64,000 bases of DNA from CAVUDO01 sp963740255 (lineage in GTDB: Bacteria; Actinomycetota; Actinomycetes; Mycobacteriales; Cryptosporangiaceae), in NCBI GenBank assembly GCA_963740255.1, contig CAVUDO010000006.1, positions 434,001 to 498,000 on the forward strand, written 5' to 3'. The translations under genes were made by a program, and so were the position numbers. Below the pieces are notes generated by a model, which was given only the letters and a program-made list of their open reading frames with translations, searched no databases and had not been told where the DNA came from. Numbering within the stretch: position 1 is the stretch's first letter; the number at the start of each line of letters is the position of its first letter. This document shows, in pieces, positions 24,701 through 32,800 of this stretch.

Positions 24701-26820
24701 CAGTGCTGGCCCGCGGTCTGGAGACCGCGACCCTCAAGGCGGAGATCGAGGCGCTGACCTCGGCGGAGGCTCCGCCTCGCCGGCCGCTCGTCGGGGAGCT
24801 GATCCCGCGGTCGGCGGAGGAGGCCGACGCTCGGCGCGCCACGGTCGCGGCGGCTTTCGTCGAACGGTTCGAGAACGTCGACTTCGCCGGCTACACCGTC
24901 GCCGCCAGCGAAGAGACCGACTCCAAGCACGGTGTCATAGACGGCAGGGTCATCGTCCGGCTCACCATCCGCGATGCCGCTGGCAACCTGGCGGGCAAGG
25001 CCGACGTGGTATTCCATCGGCGCGGCCAGGACACGCTGGTGATCGAGCGGCGGGACGAGGAGCTTTTCGACCGACAGGCGCACGGCAGCGGGTTCACGGC
25101 CGCCTTCGTCCAGTTCCTCACGACGTGGGCGGCAGAGTCCGGCGTCGACCGCATCGAGGGGAGCCCGGCGAACGCGGCCGGCGGATTCGTGCAGGCGCAG
25201 TACGGGCTGGACTGGGCAACCCACTCTGAGGAGGAGACCCGCGAGATCCTAGGCGATCTCGAACGACGGGCGGACGCGTTGGAGGCCCACCTTGCGGCGC
25301 TCACCGCTGACGAGTCGCTCGATGTCGCCGACCTGCTGGCCGAACATCAGGTGGCCGACCGCGACGCGCTGGTCGCCAGCCTGGAGCGTCAGGTCGAAGG
25401 TGCCCGCCACGTGCTGCGGCTCGCCGGGCAGCACGCGTTCGGGACGATGGGCTTCCCGACGCCCTACGAGGTGAGCCGCGCCGGCTGGGACGGCGTCTCG
25501 CGTGGCCCCGCTGCCACCTGGATCGGCAAGCGGGCCATGCTCGGCCGCCGCTGGGAAGGCGTCCAGTGGATCGCGCCGACGCCCGACGCGCCGGCCACCG
25601 AAAAGCGGCCCCGACCGGTCCGGGCGAGGTTGCCGCTCAGCAGGTTGGCGCACATGACCCCGTCCGTCGACCCGCTGGCCGAGGCAGCGCTCGCCCACGG
25701 CCCGGAGACCGGGACCCTCCAGGCTCAGGTCGACGGGCTGACCGCGGCCGACCGGACCGTGCCGGTCGACGGCGCGGGTGACCAGGGCGCGCGGGGGTTC
25801 CGCCGGTTCTTCGGCTCGGCGCGGGACGGCGATGCCGCGCAGCGGCCCGATCCCGATCCGGCCGCCCGGGCCGAGTTGGAGCGGCTGTCCGCGGAGTACT
25901 TCGCCGACGTCGCGGCGCGCGACCAGGATGTCCAACGTAGGTGGGACGACATCGCGCAGCGAAAGGGCGACGCACGCTCCGCTGCCGCGGTCGAGTCCGA
26001 CACGGCGCGCCTGGAAGACATCGCCGCGCACGACATGAAGGACTGGCGGTACCAGAACACCGATGCCGGACAGCTGGTCGGTCAGCGCGACTACGCGGTG
26101 CGGGACTCGCAGGTTCCGGGCCGGCGAACGCCTGAATTCCTCCACTCGCGCCGAGCGGAGGCTGGTGCCCGGGCGCTACCGGCTGCCGCTGTTGGCTCAT
26201 CAGCAGATGTTGGAGCTGGCGCTGCGCGATGCGTTCGGCGGCTATCCCCGCCATCCCGATCCCCGCGTCGGCGACTGGTTCTGGCGGATCAACGGGTTCG
26301 GACACGATTCGGACGGCGGCCGGAGAGTGAACTGCGCCATCGCCCGGCGGAGCTTCCTGCTGACCTATCTGCACGGCATGCCCAGAGTCGCGCCTGCCGC
26401 GACCCGCAACGGGTTCTGTCCCGGCACCACCACCTTCAGAGGGCATCTCCAAGGTCAGCCCGACGAGGCGTGGACAGGCGGTCGGTGGCAGACGTGGGTG
26501 CCCGAAGGCATGGCCGCACGCATCAAGTCCGCGCCCGATCCCTACGAGGTGGCCGCGTGGGCGGTCGAGCGCGGCTACGAAGTGATCGAGCGGAAGCTCC
26601 TCCAGATGGGGCCGGGTTCCGTCGCGCTGATCAATTCCCACCGAACCTCGGGTCTCGACCACGCATGGCAGGCGACAGTCGAGGTCGACTCCGTCGTCGA
26701 GGACGGCGTGCGGGTCGAGAAGCCCTTCGTGCTGTGGTCCGACGCCCAGTCCGGATACCGGGGGCGCACACCCCACATACGACCCCAGCAGCGTCCTCGA
26801 GATGGACTTCATGCTGCTGA
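18172..26820 (+). CDS. Giant protein, third piece: coiled coil, module, GNAT-like and (pseudo)kinase domains (coding about 18091-26120)
   Basis: The first GTG of the frame is 18172, but coding clearly starts upstream near 18091, so this is not a true start. Contents: coiled-coil repeats to 21100; VPGS/HExxE module 21240-21890; GNAT-like domain 22040-22870; degenerate kinase 22980-24230; helix 24230-24780; second GNAT-like domain 24785-25620; start of a Tox-PL domain from 25900. Near 26120 the coding frame moves to frame 2 in the middle of that Tox-PL domain, so the last 230 codons of the open frame are filler. Gene order GNAT-kinase-GNAT-(Tox-PL)-kinase across this piece and the next suggests duplication of a GNAT+kinase unit. 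No signal peptide or membrane segment seen. Confidence 0.65.
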   Translation: MAPADLAGFAQAVQRLQVRLDAAHRTRDDLAEQRWEAADADRRGEAAARALEQGIELRLGELHGRRTWLVNTLADTLGLPELLGRSRPRSVADTPARAGLLRSVEAALRTLDTQHQAVGQALADARGHRQLATERRARSAVEIARGDRQATTNDNAISDRVRTVADLHAQLTQALAEVAARPDGRADTGRTGAVATAADLLGRIGTELRLLGSQFDGVLKLRSDVDRERAVAAEHLHRVEEAAEGHEGLAARLLGELVEGHDRFDTAVFDALVAAGVVAPALSGETAALARQLADGLAEARSRRVRMVAEGGQPVLDPTHPDADDIRMRDEALDPADLGQDLVADLAAVAALQARQLHNLDEVLATQEALAQLRQDDFAAAQAGGRPAGIVRNYLETTTLELGLRQVVRDADADRDTVAAWLAAAEAAGPSAGTEVAAALPQLVAAAESNARLADALAEARQLQDAVQQRWAELGQFQARADQLAVAEYALQQAPADSARQAAVADLRAQVAADAARDTSPAGRSAAQARTRRSVYAVLAHQLDAVLDETRRLRAELPATDAGAGVFAQADPTVAAVQGELQDELERALDLQARLAAATREEEAPEQVAALRVRLLDATAALAAGRDDVEGRLLEASRVRGDDPAAVAELARTREVAEQHARLAELLAQGQALQQRFDQRFAASTAGMVPRADQEEVHRSLAELGAGRRALVEALAGARSQRESMLRSRLAFAPNAAAVDRRAQARVEAHRTLLDEIAAVESLTAGAPTPESLRELASRLESLERPLAEARVSREREQLAEEWGKYDAAAQALVERVRTGVDELGDDRGQLTRVLADALGLPELTDQRAPADARADAVRARLLAEIQSELDLQRTLEMDLTVSDELAPRSRPGEAEVHTASERLASLRGELTAALADAVDQAPDAPVVSPETAGAGVRPRIAQALFDLAANVRNLLALHREVDRERTAAARDTADRPAVHETGTEQVLRALSQSDDRLAATVTEALRSRPAPAPLEGTASAIGDFDGSIGRPHPRVVRGEIERQLDRLTGVAGAAEIESITRREPGLHHDPVSVDGVSRSTRYDDVSYLVQPRHGEPFVLTVSVGDMATAPGHGEPTDMARRSVDVDNRRVHITVSERAARRHVGRALAHDLAESLAALERVPDGLDTLLPGGPRASAPAALTPHDRGRLAEWAYLRDRAESSKPFTRSRAESDIAELLPAIGLDLLDPQALARARTWLAEATMADQHRPLLRELAESLEPSLDEGEEQDHARHDEIWTDPSWVAEGRRPGIGELIPRTAEEAIRWGREAKAAFLDQLTGVDLAGYGVSDDSAAADVQFDVQRDHVVVRLAFQHDSKGYGDAVMSFDRHDDGSLSIHISQIGLRFAEHHGSGMTGALLQLLENWGSESGVDFIELRAGHIAGRFVWAQHGFDWAPNSQHHALAFLKHLATERRAVDDDAVSLRAWLDGDDSVDVRALLQKHRSADPSALLTDLRRQSVEAGEILHRADTSAFNSTQFPTPYELSRAGWNGTRGPNATWVGKRAMLQHTWQAVKWIAPASGEAPRTRARSEWNRAELPASRFSREFVASPSVDPLGQVGPTYAEATVSAAELARRQEVATTAVEAARAAAAAGRADDGDVAWGAVEAFAGTVPSLPVQGRETGIDPADLKVLAEFAAVGLGDRTVTLESVPDSDAGTASYLARNGDGVPIGLVRTFDELAQLVREVSGLDRLGSEELTGFAVPEPRNVGVFRGPHGEMGALVTPLPVGRSLEQLAAEVSALSGPDQADARADAMATLRRAVSEVGAALAELHTRPAGSGRPLDQNLDWSRLADHRQELDAWLQRITRELDTVLGHQRVLRAAGLDYDRLLEAMDAAVHDARSREIGASLVHGNLRPPAVFWDGDHGVTFGGAGQVHSSIGADGAPAGWAGKDLLALRAALLSAALPLGAEDRQRLAEALHDAYTEAGGAPVVEDDPTGLAEMQAVGALTRELAETSDPVRHADLRQRLRGAVGALHVALALPEATPAELSLAERAAVQDLTRGLMRELRYAAETLRESVVVPSAALRLAADGAVALALDAAHASRAAAERAQAARPDPERTADAPAPDRMPQEAAVAPESRAAEILAREALILQQELAPVLSAVTQVAQDASEPDGNEADAEALATRAEALADMLAEAVLARGLETATLKAEIEALTSAEAPPRRPLVGELIPRSAEEADARRATVAAAFVERFENVDFAGYTVAASEETDSKHGVIDGRVIVRLTIRDAAGNLAGKADVVFHRRGQDTLVIERRDEELFDRQAHGSGFTAAFVQFLTTWAAESGVDRIEGSPANAAGGFVQAQYGLDWATHSEEETREILGDLERRADALEAHLAALTADESLDVADLLAEHQVADRDALVASLERQVEGARHVLRLAGQHAFGTMGFPTPYEVSRAGWDGVSRGPAATWIGKRAMLGRRWEGVQWIAPTPDAPATEKRPRPVRARLPLSRLAHMTPSVDPLAEAALAHGPETGTLQAQVDGLTAADRTVPVDGAGDQGARGFRRFFGSARDGDAAQRPDPDPAARAELERLSAEYFADVAARDQDVQRRWDDIAQRKGDARSAAAVESDTARLEDIAAHDMKDWRYQNTDAGQLVGQRDYAVRDSQVPGRRTPEFLHSRRAEAGARALPAAAVGSSADVGAGAARCVRRLSPPSRSPRRRLVLADQRVRTRFGRRPESELRHRPAELPADLSARHAQSRACRDPQRVLSRHHHLQRASPRSARRGVDRRSVADVGARRHGRTHQVRARSLRGGRVGGRARLRSDRAEAPPDGAGFRRADQFPPNLGSRPRMAGDSRGRLRRRGRRAGREALRAVVRRPVRIPGAHTPHTTPAASSRWTSCC
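21240..21890 (+). repeat. VPGS/HExxE module, copy 5 (HDxxE variant)
   Basis: Lacks the opening VPGS but keeps ITVSERA, then AHDLAE (His codon 21619-21621; Glu replaced by Asp) and LTPHDRGRLAE. A conservative variant of the metal-site-like motif. Confidence 0.6.
22040..22870 (+). other. GNAT-like domain 1
   Basis: Begins GELIPRTAEEA. Four beta-strand-like segments lead into HGSGMTGALLQLLENW, an acetyl-CoA-loop-like turn plus helix. These are followed by GVDFIEL and GRFVWAQHGFDW, the order expected of the GNAT acyltransferase core. A C-terminal extension carries TPYELSRAGWNG and WVGKRAML. Fold assignment is by pattern only. Confidence 0.4.
22980..24230 (+). other. Degenerate aminoglycoside-phosphotransferase-like kinase (pseudokinase)
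   Basis: Aligns end to end with the kinase-like domain at 26990-28220 (shared: PEPRNVGVF, AELHTRP, VFWDGDHGVTF, DGAPAGW). The catalytic loop reads HGNLRPPAVFWD, so the catalytic Asp is Asn (codon 23845-23847) and the following Asn is lost. The metal-binding Asp after TF is Gly (23899-23901). Phosphotransfer is therefore not expected. It may bind a substrate or partner. Confidence 0.6.
24785..25620 (+). other. GNAT-like domain 2
   Basis: Sister of the domain at 22040 with the same landmarks: GELIPRSAEEA, HGSGFTAAFVQFLTTW, GVDRIEG, GGFVQAQYGLDW, TPYEVSRAGWDG, WIGKRAML. It leads directly into the frameshifted Tox-PL domain. Confidence 0.4.
26120..26775 (+). pseudogene. Middle of Tox-PL domain 2, in its own frame between two frameshifts
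   Basis: Tox-PL domain 2 spans about 25900-26900 but is read in three frames: frame 1 to about 26120 (RDSQVPGRR), frame 2 here, then frame 3 from about 26775 (YDPSSVLEMDFMLLS). This segment holds the whole catalytic triad: Cys in VNCAIARR (26333-26335), His in DHAWQATV (26660-26662), Asp in WSDAQSG (26741-26743). So the domain is chemically complete but cannot be made as one chain from the sequence as given. The downstream switch lies beside a GGGGG and a CCCC run, a typical place for indel errors. Flanking frames show no decay. Confidence 0.6.
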
Positions 26821-29800
26821 GTCGCGATGCCGAGCCCGTACCTCTGGAGGGTGCGCGCTTCTCCCATCGCAACGAGTTGCCGGCCACCCCGGCCTACGAG
26901 CAGGCCAGCGAAGCCGCGCCCACACCGCGCGCCTCCGCCGATTCCACCTCCCGCGTCCGGGTCGACGGGACCACGGACGCGACGGAGGTCGCCCGGCGCC
27001 GGGAAGCGGCCGCGCAGGCAGCGCTGGCCGGGCTTGCGGCGGCGGTGACCGCCCGAACGGACATGGCGCTCGACGGCACGCAGCGGCCCAGCGAGGACGC
27101 CGTGCGCGCGTTCTCAGCGGCCGTGCCGACGCTGCCGGCCCGCCCGGGGGAGCAGGGCATCGCTCCCGACGACCTCGGCGTGCTCGCCGACTTTGCCGCG
27201 GCCGGGCTCGGGGTGCCTGAGGTGATCCTGGAGAAGGTCTCCCTGGAGCAGGCCGTGCCCCGCGGCGGCAAGTCGACCTGGATCGTCCGGAACGCCGCCC
27301 TCGTCAAGATCGGCGTGGTCAAGGTCGCCGCGGACGCGACCGAGCTGCTTCACGATCTGTCGGGACTGGACCGCCTCGCGGAGTTCAGCGCGTTCAGCGT
27401 GCCCGCGCCCCGGAACGTCGGCGTCTACCCCGGGCCCGACGGCCCCGCCGGCGCCCTCCTGATGTCGCTGGCTCCCGGCCGGTCGCTGCGCGACATGGTG
27501 ACGGAGATCGTGCGCCTGTCCGGCCCGGACCAGGCGGCGGAGCGAGCGGCCAAGGTGGCGGTGGTGCAGCGGGCCATGACCGACATCGGGGTGGCGCTGG
27601 CCGAGCTGCACACCCGACCGGGCCGGTCCGGCCGGCCGGTGGAGGGCTACTGGCGGACCATCGCCGACGGCATCGTCGAGAAGATCCGCCAGCCGTTGCG
27701 CCGCGACCTCGACACCGTGGTGGAGTCCCGCGAGGCGCTGGCGGCGGCCGGGATCGAGATCGACGTCGACGCGCTGGCGCAGCGGGTGGGCGGCGTCGTC
27801 GAGGCAGTGGGCGGCGAGGCGCTCCTCGCGGCGCTACTCCACGGCGACCTGCATCCGGGCAACGTCTTCTGGGACCCCGAGCACGGGGTGACGTTCATCG
27901 ACCTCGAGAACGTCGACCGCTCGATGGATGCCGACGGCGCACCCACTGGATGGGTCGACTACGACATCCTCAGGCTCAGCAACTCCCTGCTTCCCTACTT
28001 CGGCCAGCAGGAGAGGCGAGACCTCACCGGTGCCCTGCGCGAGGGCTATGTCGGCGCCGGGGGGACCTGGAACACCTACCTGGTGCCCGACGAGGGTCGG
28101 CACCTGCGGAACGTCGGGACGCTGGCCCGCGAACTGGCCGTCACCTCCGACCCGGCCCGGGCCGAAGAGCTGCGGCAGCAACTCCGCGACGTCGTCCCGG
28201 CGCTGCACGAGGCGCTGGGGCTGTCGTACGACGGTCCAACCGGGGGCACCGCGATCACGGCGGCGGAGGTGCCGGGCTCGGAGTTCATCGGGGAGTTCTC
28301 CGGGTTCGCCAACGAGCAGGGGATCGCGGACGAGGTTCGCCGGCAGCTCGACGGGCTGCGCGAGGTGTCGCGTGCCGCCGGGGTGCAGGGGATCGGCGAT
28401 CTGACCGATGTCGGTCAGGTGGGCGTCCGTGAGGTGCAGGTCGCCGCCGAGGAACGGTTCACCGTCGAGGTCGCGGTCGGCGACACCGGTACGGATGTGG
28501 CGCGGAGCGAGATCGTTCCCGGGACGCGGCATGCGCGGGTGACGGTTTCGGCGCGTGCGGCGGTGTCGGTGGTGGGTCGGGCGCTGGCGCACGAGATCGC
28601 GGAGATCGCGGCGGTGCTGCGGGGAGCGCCGTCGGGTCCGGACGCGGTGAACGTGCTGGTGCCCGGCCGGCCGGCGACGGAGCCGGTGGTGCTGGCCGCG
28701 TTGTCCGGCCACGACCACGGCCGGCTCGCCGAGGTGCGGTTCCTGGTGGCGCAGACGGGTTCCGTGGACGCGGCCACGGTCACCCGGGCCCGCACCGAGT
28801 TGGACATCCTGCTGGCGCATCTCGGGCTGTCCGAACTCGGTCCGGACGCGCTGACCGACCTCCTCCAGCAGACCGACCCGCTGGCTGTCTTCGCCCGGGC
28901 GTCCGCCGAGGTGGACGGTATGGCGGACGAGACCAGGACCGACCTCTTCCGCGCCGGCGCGCTGTCCGCCCAGGCCGACCGGCTGCGGGAGGTCGTGAAC
29001 GGCCCCGACGGGCTGCGCGGCCAGGCCCAGGCGGCACACCGGCAGGCGGACGCCACCCGGGCCCAGGCCGCGCAGGTGGACGCGGAGCTCACCGACGCGC
29101 AGAGCGGACGCCCCGAGGCGGACACGTCGACGATCGAGCCGCTCACCTACCGGCGCATCGACCTCGACCGGCAGGCCGGAGTGGAGGAAGCGGCGGCCGC
29201 CCGGCTCAACGCCAGGGTGGTCGAGGTCTCGGCGACGGCACAGCGGCTCGCCGACGAGGCGGCCTGGTTGTGGCGCGACGCCTGGCGGCGGCACCACGAC
29301 GCCCAGGGGGTCGCCGAACCTGCCGAGACCCCATCCGAACCGCGCGCGCGGGAACGCGCCCTCGAGGCGGACGTCCGGCGCCGCCTCGACGCGATCGGAA
29401 GCCAGCACGAGCTGCTGGCCGAACTCCTGCCTGCCGCCGCCGCCCGGCGCCAGCAGATCTTCCGGCAGCACCTCGCCGAGACGGTCGTCGTCGACGCGGC
29501 CGAGACCCGGGCGACCAGGGAAGACGCGGCGATCGGGCGGGAGCTCGGTGAGATTTCCGACCAGTACCGCAGGTTCGCCGTGGACGATCTGTCCGCGGTG
29601 CACCCCGAGATCCTCGGGGGAGTCTCGGTCGCGCTCGGACGTATCGAACAGGGGCTGGACAACGCGAGCACCACCCGGAAGCGGCTCGCGGAACAGCGGG
29701 AGCAGGCCGAGGACACAGTCCGCCTCGCCGAGGCGGCGGCACGCGCGGCCGAGGAGGAGATCCAGCTCCGTCTCTGGGAGGCGTCCGGGCGCCGCGACTG

Positions 29801-32800
29801 GCTTGTCGGGGCGTTGGCCGAAGCGCTGGACCTGCCGGAACTCCGGTACCAGGGGCGGGTGGGCCCGCCGCTGAGCGCCCGGCAGCAGCGGGTGCTCGGG
29901 CTGATCCGGGAGCAGCTCCACGAGGTGCAGGTCCGGCATGAGCAACTCGCCCAGGCGCTGGCCGAGGTACGCGGGCGCCGGCGGCGCATCGCCGAGGGGG
30001 ATGCCCAGACGGCCACCGACTGGCGTCGTGCGGAGATCCGCGCCATCACTGCCGAGCAGGCGGCCCGCGAAGGCCTCCGGAAGGTCGTTGCCCTCCACCG
30101 GGAGCTGACGGAGACGCTCGCGGCAGGGCGGCGCGGGGACGAGGCGGCAGCTCGGGCTGGCGAAGCCAGGTTGTCCGAGGCCGGGCAGACCCTCAGGCTG
30201 ATCAACAACGCCATCGCCGGAGTCGCCGACAGGGTCGGGACGGCGCTGACGCTGCGCGCCCACCTCGACCTCGAGCACGCGACGGACGCTGAGCGCGCAC
30301 CTACCGTCGAGGCTCGTCCGGCAGCCCGGGAGAACGAGAGCCTGACGCTCGTCCGCCAGCTCGGCGCGGCGCAGCACCAGCTCGCCGAGATCGCCGACCA
30401 GGCCCTGCGCGCCGGGGCGCACCGGTTCGGCGAAGCGCTGGCCGACGGTTCGGGCGTCGCCGATCCTCAGATCACCGCGTCGGAGGTACCGGGCTCGGAG
30501 TTCCGGGGGCGGTACTCCGAGATCGCCGATGCCGACGCCGTCGCCGCGGAGGTCGGGCAGCAGCTCGACCAGCTCCCGCAGGTGTCGCGGGCTGCTGGCG
30601 TCCAGGCCGTGACCAGGGTGCCCGGCCAGGTGGGTGTGCGCGAGGTTCGGATCGCCCACGACGAGCGGTACACCGTCGAGGTCCTGGTCGCAGACACCGG
30701 ATCGGACGTGGCCCGGAGCACGGTCGACCGCGGAGCCCGTCATGCGACGGTCACGGTCTCCTCGCGGGCGTCGATCGCCGCCGTGGGCCGGGCGTTGGCG
30801 CACGAGATCGCCGAGGTCGCCGCCGTGTTGCGTGGCGCGCCCACGGGCGCCGACGCGGTGAACGTGTTGGTGCCGGGTCGGCCGACCGGTGCGCCGGTGG
30901 TGGTCGCGGAGCTGACCGGTCACGACCACGGGCGCCTCGCCGAGGTGCGTTTCCTCTCCGAACAGGCGCAGGCCGAGGACCAGGACACCCGCCGGCGGGC
31001 CGAGCGCGAGCTGGACGTGTTGCTGGAGCACGTCGGCCTGTCCGAGCTGGCGCCGGACGCGCTGGCCGATCTCCTCCGCACGACCAACCGGTGGGTGAGC
31101 GCCACGCCGCAGGCCTCGCCGGACCAGGACGCGCGTCGCCTCGTGCGGATGGTGACCAGCGGGCCGCTCTCGTACCGGAGTCGCGTGCTGCGGGAGAACC
31201 TGGAGCTGGCCGCAGCGCTGCGCGAGCTGGCCAGCGGACTCTGGAACTCCGCCGTCGACGTCCCGAGCCGGCTCAGGGCCGTCCGGGTCGCCGTGGAGAC
31301 GGTGGCGTTGCACGCGGAACAGGCCGAGCGGACAGCGGCCGTCCGTGCGGAACTCGCCAGGTCGGCGGCCGACTCCCACCGTGCTCCCTCGACGTCGCGG
31401 TACGCCCAGGACTCAGCGGCGGCACAGGGCTACCGGCGGGCCAGCGCGGCCAGCGACCTGTTGGCCGAGGACGCCAAGGCACTCCGCGCTGTGATCGGCC
31501 CGCGCTGGGAGCAGATCCTCCAGCTTGTCGACGACGCCGCGGTGGGCAACCGGGTGGCGATCCAGGAGACTCTGGCCGCCCGAGCCGACGCGCTCGCCGA
31601 CGGGCTGGCCAGCATGGTCGTCACCCTCGACCTGCGCACACCGGAGGTCGCGCGGCAGGCGATCACGCTGGTGCACGACGACACCGGCCGGGACGACGAC
31701 GCCACCGCCGACCCCACGAGTCCGGCGGCCGGGCATGCGCCGGCGACCACCGCCGCCGAGGCGGAGCGGCCGGCGGAGCAGTACTTCGCCGACGTGGCGC
31801 GGCCGGAGGACCTGCGCTCCCGGCTGGAGGAGTTGAACTGGTTCGAGGCGGCGATCGAGGACCGGTCGTTTGTCCACCGGGCGGCGGACCAGTTGGTCCG
31901 CCAGCTGCGCGCGGTCTCCGACCGGATCGAGGCGTCGCCTGGGACGATGCCGCGCCAGCGCAACGTGGTCCATCCGGAGCAGTCCTTCGACGGGGCGGCA
32001 TTCGACCTCCAGGACCTGGCGAACATGGCGCGAGGGGTCGCGGCTGTCCGCGGCCATGCGGTCATGGCGCTGGCCGAGGCGGTCCGGCTCGACGCCGCCG
32101 AGCCGGCGCCGACCCAGGACGCCGACCTCGCGGACGACGTCGGCCGGGCGGCCGACGCGGCCGCGACGCTGACCAACCTCGGACACGACCTGGTCAACTG
32201 GACCGACCGGACCCGGACGGCGGCCAAGCGCCTGGCGACCGAGTTCGCCGGTTCCGACCAGCCGGCCGACATCGCTGGCCGCGCGAGGGAACTCGCCGAC
32301 GAAGTGGCCGCGGCCAACACGGTCTACGAGGCCCAGACCGCGGCCCTGGCGAACCAGATCGTCCGCGCTCGTGCCGGTGGGCCCGCGTTCGCACCGGTCG
32401 AGAACGTCTCTCTCTACGCGAACACGGCCGACCGACCGGTGACCGCCGACGACCTGAGGGTGCGCGACTCGCAGATCCCCGGCAAGGAGAACAAGCCGTC
32501 GTTCGAGACGCTGCTCGACTACGACCCGGTGGCAGGATGGGTGCCGCCGCGCACGGTGGACCAGGCGAAACTGGAGCGCGCGCTGCTGGACGAGTTCGGC
32601 GACATCCCGCTGCACGCCGATCCGCGGCTCGGCCGCTGGCACAGCCTGATCAACGCGTTCGGATTCCAGGTCGACAGCCGACGCGCATGGAACTGCGCCG
32701 TCGCGCGGCGCGCGTTCGTCGAGACCTATCTGCACGGTCGACCTCGGGTGGCGCCCGTGCGGGCACCGTTCGCGCTCGCGAACCGCACCGTCGACGAGGC

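Noticed and set aside
17101..25224. 2707-codon open frame on the minus strand (also large ones at 4883-8650, 31413-39980, 41955-45704 and 45792-50444)
   Set aside because: High-GC antisense shadows: Arg/Gly/Val/Leu-rich, no domain or start signal, and the plus strand has recognisable domains throughout.
18060..26800. Programmed ribosomal frameshifting
   Set aside because: No slippery heptamer plus stem-loop seen at the joins; two switches inside one enzyme domain fit indels better.
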